Shown here one piece after another: positions 9,297 to 17,496 of a stretch of DNA of 32,923 bases (position 1 is its first letter; the number at the start of each line of letters is the position of its first letter). Source of the stretch: Ignavibacteria bacterium (GTDB taxonomy: Bacteria > Bacteroidota > Ignavibacteria > Tepidaquicellales > OLB5); the NCBI GenBank assembly GCA_013140565.1, contig JABFSP010000372.1, forward strand, positions 1 to 32,923. Direction: 5' to 3'. A program made the translations under genes and the position numbers. The notes below the pieces were generated by a model. It did not search any database. It worked only from the letters and a program-made list of their open reading frames with translations, and was not told the DNA's origin.

Positions 9297-10208
9297 ATGA
9301 CAGAATTCATTCAGCAGGTATTTAACGGACTCTCGCTTGGAAGTATTTATGCTCTGATTGCGCTTGGATATACTATGATCTACGGTATCCTGCGGTTTAT
9401 CAACTTTGCGCACGGTGATGTATTTATGATTGGCGCTTTTTCAGGTTATTACCTCGGGATATTATTCGCATTCGCAACCGTATCAGGTATAGCCTCAATT
9501 GGTATGGCCTTATTGATAATGCTTGGCGCTATGATAGTTACCGGCGCTTTGGGCTTTACAATTGAAAAGCTTGTATATAAACCGCTGCGTAAATCTCCAA
9601 AGCTTACTATACTTATTACCGCAATTGGTGTTTCATTGTTTTTGGAATACGGCGGGCAGTTGGTATTTGGCGCTGACCCGAAATCATTCCCTTCTCTTCT
9701 TGAAAATAAACCGCTCATCAATCTTTCAGGAGCGGTAATAGGTTCAAACCCGGTTGTAGTACTTTTAACAGCAGGTATACTGATGATTGGTTTAAGGCTT
9801 ATTGTTATGAAAACAAAGATAGGTACTGCAATGCGTGCGGTATCGTATAATCCAACTGCTGCAAGTCTAATGGGTATCAACATTAACGCAGTTATCAGTT
9901 TTACTTTCATAATCGGCTCCTCACTTGCAGGTGCCGCGGGTATTTTGTATGGACTCAATTATCCAAGTATCGATCCGCTTATGGGCATTCTGCCGGGTCT
10001 GAAAGCCTTTGTTGCGGCAGTACTGGGCGGCATAGGAAATATTCCCGGTGCGGCTTTAGGCGGAATGATAATTGGACTGCTTGAAACTTTTGTTACGGGC
10101 TATATTTCACCCACGTACCGCGATGCAATAGCTTTCGGTATATTAATATTGATATTACTTTTCAAACCTACAGGTTTATTAGGGAAAAAAGAGATAGAAA
10201 AAGTATAG
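9297..10208 (+). CDS. livH: Branched-chain amino-acid ABC transporter permease (LivH-like)
   Basis: QQVFNGLSLGSIYALIALGYTMIYGILRFINFAHGDVFMIGAF...LKAFVAAVLGGIGNIPGAALGGMIIGLLE. Confidence 0.93.
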   Translation: MTEFIQQVFNGLSLGSIYALIALGYTMIYGILRFINFAHGDVFMIGAFSGYYLGILFAFATVSGIASIGMALLIMLGAMIVTGALGFTIEKLVYKPLRKSPKLTILITAIGVSLFLEYGGQLVFGADPKSFPSLLENKPLINLSGAVIGSNPVVVLLTAGILMIGLRLIVMKTKIGTAMRAVSYNPTAASLMGININAVISFTFIIGSSLAGAAGILYGLNYPSIDPLMGILPGLKAFVAAVLGGIGNIPGAALGGMIIGLLETFVTGYISPTYRDAIAFGILILILLFKPTGLLGKKEIEKV

Positions 10209-10222
10209 GTTATTATTCATAG

Positions 10223-10253
10223 ATCATCGGATGACTTCAAGTCATCCGATGAT
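10223..10253. repeat. Perfect palindrome/hairpin (REP-like)
   Basis: ATCATCGGATGACTT-C-AAGTCATCCGATGAT, 15-bp arms. Confidence 0.85.
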
Positions 10254-10261
10254 TAAGTTTG

Positions 10262-10288
10262 GAGTGAGAAAGTTCACTCTTTTTTTAT
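10262..10288 (+). terminator. Rho-independent terminator after livH
   Basis: GAGTGA-GAAAG-TTCACTC followed by TTTTTTT. Confidence 0.75.
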
Positions 10289-10300
10289 ATGTAAATTTGC

Positions 10301-10687
10301 ATGAATGAAGTAGAAAAATATATATCAGCTTTGCCTGAAAACGAAAAAAAGCTTGCAGCTAAGCTGCGTGATATTGTTCTTTCGGTAATACCGAATGCCA
10401 AAGAAAAGCTTTCATACGGTGTGCCGTATTTTTGGGGTAACCAGCGGATATGTTTTATCTGGCCGGCATCGTCTCCTTACAGCAAATTTAAAAAAGGAGC
10501 GGTGTTCGGGTTCTGCAAAGGTTACCTGCTCAATAATGAAGACGGCTTTCTGGAGCAGGGTGGCAGAACACAGGTTTATACTGTAGCATACGGTTCAGAG
10601 AAAGAAGTAAAAGTAAAGCAGCTCAAAGACAAAATACTTGAAGCCGTAATGGCTGATGATATAAAAATTCAGTTCAGAAGAAAATAA
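10301..10687 (+). CDS. DUF1801 (YdhG-like) domain protein
   Basis: VEKYISALPENEKKLAAKLRDIVLSVIPNAKEKLSYGVPYFWGN...FGFCKG is typical of DUF1801. Confidence 0.8.
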   Translation: MNEVEKYISALPENEKKLAAKLRDIVLSVIPNAKEKLSYGVPYFWGNQRICFIWPASSPYSKFKKGAVFGFCKGYLLNNEDGFLEQGGRTQVYTVAYGSEKEVKVKQLKDKILEAVMADDIKIQFRRK

Positions 10688-10691
10688 TTGT

Positions 10692-11105
10692 ATGAGTGAA
10701 ACAAAAGTAATCAGGCAGGATGTTCTGGCACGCATAAAAAAAATTCCGATTGTTGATACTCTAGGGTTTGAGTTTATTGAAATGGATATTGGCAGATGCG
10801 AAGCAGTTGTAAAACACCAGAAGAAGTATGACGGAATTTATGAGTCATTTCATGGCGGGCTGCTAATGACCGTTGCCGATTCCATAAGCGCTTTCGCGCT
10901 ATTGACACTTGCGGGAGCGGATGCTCCGATTACCACAACGGATATGAACATTCGTTTTCTGGCAGCCTGCAGAACAGACGTTCGGGCCATTGCAAGAGTT
11001 ATCAAACACGGAAGAACACTCGCACCCGTTGCAGTTGATATGTTTGATATGAACAACGTACATGTTGCAGTTGCGCAGGTGAATTATATTATTCTCAACA
11101 AATAA
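10692..11105 (+). CDS. PaaI-family hotdog-fold thioesterase
   Basis: DTLGFEFIEMDIGRCEAVVKHQKKYDGIYESFHGGLLMTVADSISAFALLT...TTDMNIRFLAAC. Confidence 0.88.
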   Translation: MSETKVIRQDVLARIKKIPIVDTLGFEFIEMDIGRCEAVVKHQKKYDGIYESFHGGLLMTVADSISAFALLTLAGADAPITTTDMNIRFLAACRTDVRAIARVIKHGRTLAPVAVDMFDMNNVHVAVAQVNYIILNK

Positions 11106-11109
11106 AAAT

Positions 11110-11142
11110 ATTCATCCGATGACTCAAAATCACCGGATGAAT
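11110..11142. repeat. Imperfect palindrome related to 10223-10253
   Basis: ATTCATCCGATGA-CTCAAAA-TCACCGGATGAAT; 12 of 13 paired; shares TCATCCGATGACT with the other element. Confidence 0.75.
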
Positions 11143-11205
11143 TTAATTCGTAAAATAAAACCCTTTAACTGCCGTCTTAAATAAAACAAACTATCTTAAT
11201 TTTTC

Positions 11206-12351
11206 TTGAAAAAATCACAATTTGCAGTATTCTTAACCATAGTTTTAAGTGTATATACTCTGGTTAATTATTACATTTTTGTAACAGGGCTGCATTCCAT
11301 TCCGTATAACTACAAATTTTTATATTCCGCAGTATACTTGTTTTTTTTCCTGTCTTATATTATAGGCAGATTCCTGGAACGTAAATTCCTGAATGCGGTT
11401 TCAGCATTTTTTGTATGGGTAGGTTCTTTCTGGCTTGGGGCAATGGTGTATTATCTTCTTTTTGTAATATTAATAGATATTATACGATTACTTAATGTTT
11501 TGTTCGGTTTCCTTCCTGTTTCATTTTATTCGCCTGATTATCAGGTTTTGTTCTTCCTATGTGTGAGTTCCGTTGTAATCTTAATTGTAATATTGGGGTA
11601 TTCCAATGCAGCGAATCCGGTTGTTAAAAAACTGAATATTAACATTAACAAAAAGGAAGGCGGACTTAAATCACTTAAGATCGTTATGGCTTCTGATATT
11701 CACCTTGGCACTATCATTAACAGAAAACGTCTCAGAAAAATTGTTGATAGAATTAATTCGCTTTCACCCGATATTATTTTCTTGCCGGGTGATGTTGTTG
11801 ATGAAGATATTGGACCTGTCATAAAGCAAAATGCTGGTGAATTGCTTCGAACTCTAAAAGCCAAATACGGAGTATATGCTGTCACTGGTAATCATGAATA
11901 CATAGGCGGGGTAGAGCCTTCAGTGGAATATTTGACAGAACACGGATTGATCGTACTGAGGGATAAGACAGTTAAAGTGGCTGAATCATTTTACATTATT
12001 GGCAGGGAAGACCGCGCTTCAAAGGGTTTTGCGGGTATTCGCAGAAAACCGCTGAACCAATTAATAGAAGGAGTTGATAAAAACCTGCCTGTTATACTAA
12101 TGGATCATCAGCCGCTCAGACTGGAAGAGGCTGAAGTAATCGGAATAGACCTCCAGTTAAGCGGACATACTCACCACGGACAGTTATGGCCGTTCAATTT
12201 TATTACTAAAAAGTTATATGAAGTAAGCATGGGATACAAACAGAAAGGGAATACGCATTATTATGTTTCCTGTGGTGTTGGCTCATGGGGTCCCCCTATT
12301 AGAACGGGCAACAGACCGGAGATCCTTCAAATAGATCTGAACTTTTTGTAG
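11206..12351 (+). CDS. Membrane-anchored metallophosphoesterase (YkuE-like)
   Basis: N-terminal transmembrane segments; MASDIHLGTIIN, DIIFLPGDVVDEDIG, VTGNHEY, LSGHTHHGQLWP. Probable TTG start. Confidence 0.9.
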   Translation: MKKSQFAVFLTIVLSVYTLVNYYIFVTGLHSIPYNYKFLYSAVYLFFFLSYIIGRFLERKFLNAVSAFFVWVGSFWLGAMVYYLLFVILIDIIRLLNVLFGFLPVSFYSPDYQVLFFLCVSSVVILIVILGYSNAANPVVKKLNININKKEGGLKSLKIVMASDIHLGTIINRKRLRKIVDRINSLSPDIIFLPGDVVDEDIGPVIKQNAGELLRTLKAKYGVYAVTGNHEYIGGVEPSVEYLTEHGLIVLRDKTVKVAESFYIIGREDRASKGFAGIRRKPLNQLIEGVDKNLPVILMDHQPLRLEEAEVIGIDLQLSGHTHHGQLWPFNFITKKLYEVSMGYKQKGNTHYYVSCGVGSWGPPIRTGNRPEILQIDLNFL

Positions 12352-12356
12352 TACCG

Positions 12357-13835
12357 CTATTGCTTAACAATAAGTTCATCTGTCTTCTTTAATAACCACT
12401 CCCTGTTAACAAAGTGACCCGAAGCGATTATCTTTTGCCTTAATGAATTTATTCTGAACTCATCAGGCTCAAGCTTAAGCCTGATGTACTTTCCTGTAAA
12501 ATCCAAAAACTTGCTGAATGTTTTCTTCCTTTCTTCCGGTATTTGTTTATCATTTTTTAGCGAATGCTTGCTGGTATCTATCAGGTTTAAAGCGTTTTCA
12601 AAAGATCCGGTTTCACAGTAAATGACTATCATAAGGTCTTTCACCTGCTGTTTTCTTGCGCTGTATTCAATATTGATCCTTGAAAGATATTCAAGCGACT
12701 TTCCATATTCCTTTTTACCATACGATAACACACCCAATGCATAGTTTTCAGCAAAAGTTTTGTGTCTTGGTTCAAGCTTTAAACTGTATTTCTTTATGAA
12801 ATTTTCTGACCAGGCGTGTTTCCCAAGTGAAACAGCATTTCTGACAGAAGATAGAAAATAATTCATGTCGAAATACTCACCCGTACTGTGTATGTCGTTA
12901 TTCATAATTTCAGTATCCAGTTCAAATCTTTCAGTGTCAAATCCTGTAAATCCCATATTCTTTTTTCTAACGCAATAGTTCACCATAGTAACATACAGGT
13001 TGCGCAGGGTATTTGAATTTAATTTGTTCTCTATCCTTCCTTTAAGATTTTTAAGTTCATAATAGTATTTATCCTCTTTCCTGATGTTCAGCAATATTTC
13101 ATTGTAATGCATTGCAATAAGAGCGTCTTCGGCAATTACCTCTTTGTGCGATTCTGCAAAAGCAAGTATATTCTCAAAAAATTCAGTGTTTATCTTAGTG
13201 TTTAAGATCGCCTTATCATTTTCGATATTCCTGTAAATTTCCAGTGCCCGGCACAAAGTATATTTTATAAAATTATCCGCCTCAGAATTAACATCATACT
13301 TCTTCAGCATTTCACCTTTTGTATATGCATAGTTGTTCCTTATTAATTCCAGTGACTGCTTATTATAGTAATAATTAGAATCATATTTTTGAATATCGAT
13401 AGATTGTTGAGACAAATAAAATTGCCTGTAAAAAAACTTCTCCGGCATTTTTCTGCTTAATGCAGTTACTGCATTAATGCTTCGCGCTGCTGTATCCTGA
13501 TAGAACTCTTCCTGGTTTAAAAACTCAATGGCAAGTTTGCCAAGATCTGAATCTAGTCTCCTCAATAAAACACTGCTGAATTTTCTTTCAGGATATAATC
13601 TTTTAAAAAGGGTTTCCTTTTCTAATTCTGATCTGTCAAATGCAGGGTAAAATTCTTTTAAAATACAAAAGTATTCATATAGCAGCTTACTCCTGATATT
13701 TTTGCCTTCAGTGAAATATGGTGACCGTAAAAATCTGTCAAAATTTCTTAGTTCTTTCCCTGAAAGAGTCTTTAATATTGAAAACAGGCTGTTTACATGC
13801 ATTTTCACAGTACAAATTGTTTGTAAATTATTCAT
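12357..13835 (-). CDS. Uncharacterised helical protein, paralog B of the SPYF/WLLKK family
   Basis: LFSILKTLSGKELRNFDRFLRSPYFTEGKN...EFYPAFDRSELEKETLFKRLYPERKFSSVLLRRLDSDLGKLAIEFL...REWLLKKTDEL. Start may instead be the ATG at 13802. Confidence 0.85.
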   Translation of the reverse strand: MNNLQTICTVKMHVNSLFSILKTLSGKELRNFDRFLRSPYFTEGKNIRSKLLYEYFCILKEFYPAFDRSELEKETLFKRLYPERKFSSVLLRRLDSDLGKLAIEFLNQEEFYQDTAARSINAVTALSRKMPEKFFYRQFYLSQQSIDIQKYDSNYYYNKQSLELIRNNYAYTKGEMLKKYDVNSEADNFIKYTLCRALEIYRNIENDKAILNTKINTEFFENILAFAESHKEVIAEDALIAMHYNEILLNIRKEDKYYYELKNLKGRIENKLNSNTLRNLYVTMVNYCVRKKNMGFTGFDTERFELDTEIMNNDIHSTGEYFDMNYFLSSVRNAVSLGKHAWSENFIKKYSLKLEPRHKTFAENYALGVLSYGKKEYGKSLEYLSRINIEYSARKQQVKDLMIVIYCETGSFENALNLIDTSKHSLKNDKQIPEERKKTFSKFLDFTGKYIRLKLEPDEFRINSLRQKIIASGHFVNREWLLKKTDELIVKQ

Positions 13836-13965
13836 AAATTAAGGAATTTCATAAAAGAATTCAATACTCTTACGGTACATTTATATATAAGTTTCTTTGG
13901 ATTTACCTGTAAATGTTGATTATCTTAAACCAGAAGATTAAGCAGTAAAATTAAACAAAGTTGAT

Positions 13966-15021
13966 ATGAGACAAAAGAATAAATTCAGGCTGGTTATACT
14001 TGGTTTAATATTTATCTCTCCAATGTTTTTGGGGGAAGGGGGTTGTGACGGGTGTGAAACGAAAACAAGTATTGTGGACCCCAGTCCGGGAAGAAGCGGA
14101 GCAGTATTAATATATAAAACAGGAAAATCATCAAACTGGATTACAATGGACTTTCCGGAATACAGGGGATTTTCAGATTTTGAAATTGGACCCAACAATG
14201 TTTTTATGATGCCAACATATGAAAAGTTTGTAGGTAAATCTACAAACTATGGTGCCAACTGGATATTTCCGGTAGTAGTTGATACTTTAGCAGTTAATAC
14301 TGAATTTGTTTGCAGTTACTACAATGATATACAGGGATATTATATTACAACTTCCTCAGGCAACATCTTTATTTCCGGTGATGACGGTTTGAACTGGACA
14401 AAAATTGCCTATAACAATAATTTTGGCACCTGTAGCGGAATTGAATTTGTTCAGAAATACCCAACCGGCATAACCGGGATAGGTTTATTCCATTCCGGTA
14501 TTTTTCGCACTACTGATGGTGGATATAACTGGAACAATGTCTATACGGAAAGCAGCTTTAATGACCTTGCGTATTTTTACATATCGGGCGCTAACGCAAA
14601 ATTTGCAGCACTTAGAGGATATACAGGGGGTATTCATTATTCTTCAAATGACGGTTTAAACTGGGCCCCCGTAAGTACACATATAAATAATATTAATGCT
14701 ATAGAGTGCTTTGGAGAGTTCGGTATAATTGCTGCCGGAGATTGGATCGCTTATTCACCTGATAGAGGTGCAACCTGGCAAAATGTCACTCCAGCATCTT
14801 ATGTTGAATTGATAAGAACTGATCCTATTGTTGATCTATATGCAAGCTATCCAGGTGAAGAAGTCACTGCAGTTTCCGGGCAGGGCAGGATCTATTATAA
14901 CGTATTTAATAACCCGCAGGAATGGCTTTATTATGATGGTATTCCAAACGGGAATACAATTACAGTATCAAAAATTCATCACAATGGATATGATGGTACT
15001 TTTGTTATGGGAAAATATTAG
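13966..15021 (+). CDS. Secreted (lipoprotein-like) Asp-box/beta-propeller protein without a T9SS sorting domain
   Basis: N-terminus ...ISPMFLGEGGCDGCETK; Asp boxes SGDDGLNWT, TTDGGYNWN, SSNDGLNWA, SPDRGATWQ. Confidence 0.75.
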   Translation: MRQKNKFRLVILGLIFISPMFLGEGGCDGCETKTSIVDPSPGRSGAVLIYKTGKSSNWITMDFPEYRGFSDFEIGPNNVFMMPTYEKFVGKSTNYGANWIFPVVVDTLAVNTEFVCSYYNDIQGYYITTSSGNIFISGDDGLNWTKIAYNNNFGTCSGIEFVQKYPTGITGIGLFHSGIFRTTDGGYNWNNVYTESSFNDLAYFYISGANAKFAALRGYTGGIHYSSNDGLNWAPVSTHINNINAIECFGEFGIIAAGDWIAYSPDRGATWQNVTPASYVELIRTDPIVDLYASYPGEEVTAVSGQGRIYYNVFNNPQEWLYYDGIPNGNTITVSKIHHNGYDGTFVMGKY

Positions 15022-15054
15022 GATGCTGTTAACATAAATTTTAATTTCAAAGAC

Positions 15055-16386
15055 ATGAAGAAAATTACATATATATTTTTATTCATAATGTTGTTTATTT
15101 CACTTGCCGGATTTAGAGGTTGTGAATCTTTCTTTTATGGCCTATTTGGTATTGATGTAAATAGTTTAGCATTTGCTCTGGTTTTTGGAGGTTCGGATAA
15201 CTTGCCGGTACATTACGGAGTTGCAGTTACCGGGGACGGTAGAATCTATACCAGCGAAGGCAGACCTTCTGCTCCATGGGTCTTAAGGAATAGCGGCAAC
15301 ACACGACGCTTAAACTCAGTGAAAACTTTAAACAGTACTGATTCATCAGTTACATATGCAGTTGGTGATTCCGGTACTGTGCTGCGCTCAACCGATAAAG
15401 GTCATACATGGAGTAACCGGAACGTGCCTTACCAGAATTTTCCAAATCTGCATGGCCTCGATTTCCTTCCCTTGCAGGAAGGACTGTTTGCCCACATTGT
15501 GACTGTTGGCGATAACGGTAAAGTGGTTAAGTCTGAAAATTTTGGCAGCTACTGGAACTGGTTTGAATACCCGTCACTTACAAACAGGAATTTAAGGTCT
15601 GTGGCAGTTATCAATTCTTCCATATGGATCGTTGTTGGCAGCAGGGGAGCCTTATACAGGACCTCGACAGGAGGTGAGACCTGGCAGAGCATTTCAACAG
15701 GAGATACGAACGGTTATAATAAGATCGTACAGGTAAGATATGATACATATTTAATTGCTGGGAATAACGGCAAAATATACATGTCAACAAATTATGGTTC
15801 TTCATGGACTCCGAGAACAAGCGGAACTACAAAGCATTTGCGGGATGCATTATTTAAAAATGAACTTGAGGGAGTTGTTGTTGGTGATGACGGGACAGTA
15901 AGACAAACAACAAATGGCGGCACTACCTGGACAGCAGACCCGTATTTAAACGGGCTGACAACAAGAGATATAATTTGTATATCAAAATTAGATTCATTAA
16001 CAGTAAACTCAGTTACACGTAATTTGGGTTTAGCTGATAGTCCCTCCGGTGATACCACTTATTTCCTTGCCGTCTCATCAGAGCCATTCATAGGGATAGA
16101 ACCGATCTCAAATATTATAGCCCGGATTTTTGAACTTGGCCAGAATTTTCCAAACCCGTTCAATCCGGTGACGAACATTGAAATATCTATCCCTGTTGGA
16201 TCAAATGTGAACGTAGTAATTTATGATATTGCAGGCAGGGAAGTAGAAACGCTGTTTAACAATGAATTGAAGGCAGGTGTGTATAAAATTGACTGGAATG
16301 CGGCAAATTATTCAAGCGGCGTTTATTTCTATAGAATGACAGCGGGGAAATTTACTGAAACAAGGAAAATGATATTACTGAAGTAA
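15055..16386 (+). CDS. Secreted YCF48/Asp-box repeat protein with T9SS sorting domain
   Basis: STDKGHTWS, STNYGSSWT, TTNGGTTWT repeats; C-terminus QNFPNPFNPVTNIEISIP...SGVYFYRMTAGKFTETRKMILLK. Confidence 0.9.
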   Translation: MKKITYIFLFIMLFISLAGFRGCESFFYGLFGIDVNSLAFALVFGGSDNLPVHYGVAVTGDGRIYTSEGRPSAPWVLRNSGNTRRLNSVKTLNSTDSSVTYAVGDSGTVLRSTDKGHTWSNRNVPYQNFPNLHGLDFLPLQEGLFAHIVTVGDNGKVVKSENFGSYWNWFEYPSLTNRNLRSVAVINSSIWIVVGSRGALYRTSTGGETWQSISTGDTNGYNKIVQVRYDTYLIAGNNGKIYMSTNYGSSWTPRTSGTTKHLRDALFKNELEGVVVGDDGTVRQTTNGGTTWTADPYLNGLTTRDIICISKLDSLTVNSVTRNLGLADSPSGDTTYFLAVSSEPFIGIEPISNIIARIFELGQNFPNPFNPVTNIEISIPVGSNVNVVIYDIAGREVETLFNNELKAGVYKIDWNAANYSSGVYFYRMTAGKFTETRKMILLK

Positions 16387-16411
16387 CCCTTTGGAGGGGT
16401 TACTTCAGTAA
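16375..16411. terminator. Hairpin between convergent genes (possible bidirectional terminator)
   Basis: TTACTGAAGTAACCC-TTTGGAG-GGGTTACTTCAGTAA, perfect 15-bp stem, spanning the 16384-16386 stop codon and abutting the 16413 stop. Confidence 0.7.
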
Positions 16412-16412
16412 C

Positions 16413-16874
16413 CTAAAATCTGAAAAATGGCTTGCTTGAAAACGGCGAGAACGGCCATGGTGTCATAAGTAAAACAAGTATCACTGCAATTGTGAACCAG
16501 ATCGCGAGCGCTTTAAATTTAGCATGGTCATCCGTTTTCTTCTTAGATATGGCAGAACCGATGGTTATTAATGCTATTGCAAGAACCATCACAATTGCGT
16601 GTTCCATTCCGTAGAACCTGATATCACGCACTTTCACAGCAGCGCTGAAATTGCTCATGAAATATTTTGTTATGGGACTCAGGAAATAAAGAGCCAAACC
16701 AAGTACCAGCTGAATGTGAGCGGCAATAACCGTGTATTTTCGTGTCTTCGCGTCAGCGGGATCAAATGATCGTTTTCCGAACATTCCCGAATACGCCCTG
16801 TATAGAGTATACAAGACCCCAAGAACAACCAGCCATCTGAAAATTGAATGAAGCGAAAGTAGTGTTGTGTACAT
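16413..16874 (-). CDS. Small multi-pass membrane protein (cytochrome-b-like hypothetical)
   Basis: Four hydrophobic segments with conserved-looking His (LHSIFRWLVVLG, AAHIQLVLGLALYFLSP, GMEHAIVMVLAIALI). Confidence 0.65.
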   Translation of the reverse strand: MYTTLLSLHSIFRWLVVLGVLYTLYRAYSGMFGKRSFDPADAKTRKYTVIAAHIQLVLGLALYFLSPITKYFMSNFSAAVKVRDIRFYGMEHAIVMVLAIALITIGSAISKKKTDDHAKFKALAIWFTIAVILVLLMTPWPFSPFSSKPFFRF

Positions 16875-16896
16875 TTATTGTTTTATCGTAACATTC

Positions 16897-17451
16897 TTAA
16901 TTTACGCTTGGATTTTCGGGGAAGCTTGCAAGTATCGCGAATTTTTTACCCATCCCCTTCAGCGTTTCACGCCAAAGCTTATCAGGTTCAACGGAAAAAA
17001 TATTTTCAATTGAAGTATCTGCCACTATCCATGAATTAATCTCCAGCTCATCATCAATTTGCCCGTCAGTCCATCCTGAATATCCAAGGAAGAACCGGAA
17101 ATCTTCGGGCGCAGCAGTACCGGATGTGATGAGTGTTTTCAGGATATCAAAACTGCCGCCCCAGTATAGTCCCGGCATAATCTCAATTGAGCCATCAATA
17201 ATATTTTCGCCTTTATAAATAAATTGCAGAGTATTTAACTGTACGGGACCGCCGTAGTATACAACTGAATCGAATTCCGGGAATTCTTCAATGACTTCAT
17301 GTATCAGGTAATCAGTTGGTTTATTCAACACAAAACCAATAGAGCCTTCTTCACAATGTTCGGTCAATAATATAATTGTCCTCTTAAAATTGGGATCATT
17401 CAAAAAGGGTTCTGATATCAGTACTTTGCCTTTTGCGGGATTTTCGCTCAT
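16897..17451 (-). CDS. YqgE/AlgH family protein (DUF179)
   Basis: GKVLISEPFLNDPNFKRTIILLTEHCEEGSIGFVLNKPT...YYGGPVQ...FLGYSGWTDGQIDDELEINSW. Confidence 0.93.
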   Translation of the reverse strand: MSENPAKGKVLISEPFLNDPNFKRTIILLTEHCEEGSIGFVLNKPTDYLIHEVIEEFPEFDSVVYYGGPVQLNTLQFIYKGENIIDGSIEIMPGLYWGGSFDILKTLITSGTAAPEDFRFFLGYSGWTDGQIDDELEINSWIVADTSIENIFSVEPDKLWRETLKGMGKKFAILASFPENPSVN

Positions 17452-17496
17452 AACTTCAGCAATATAACGCTAAAAGTAATTATAGAAAATAGGAAT

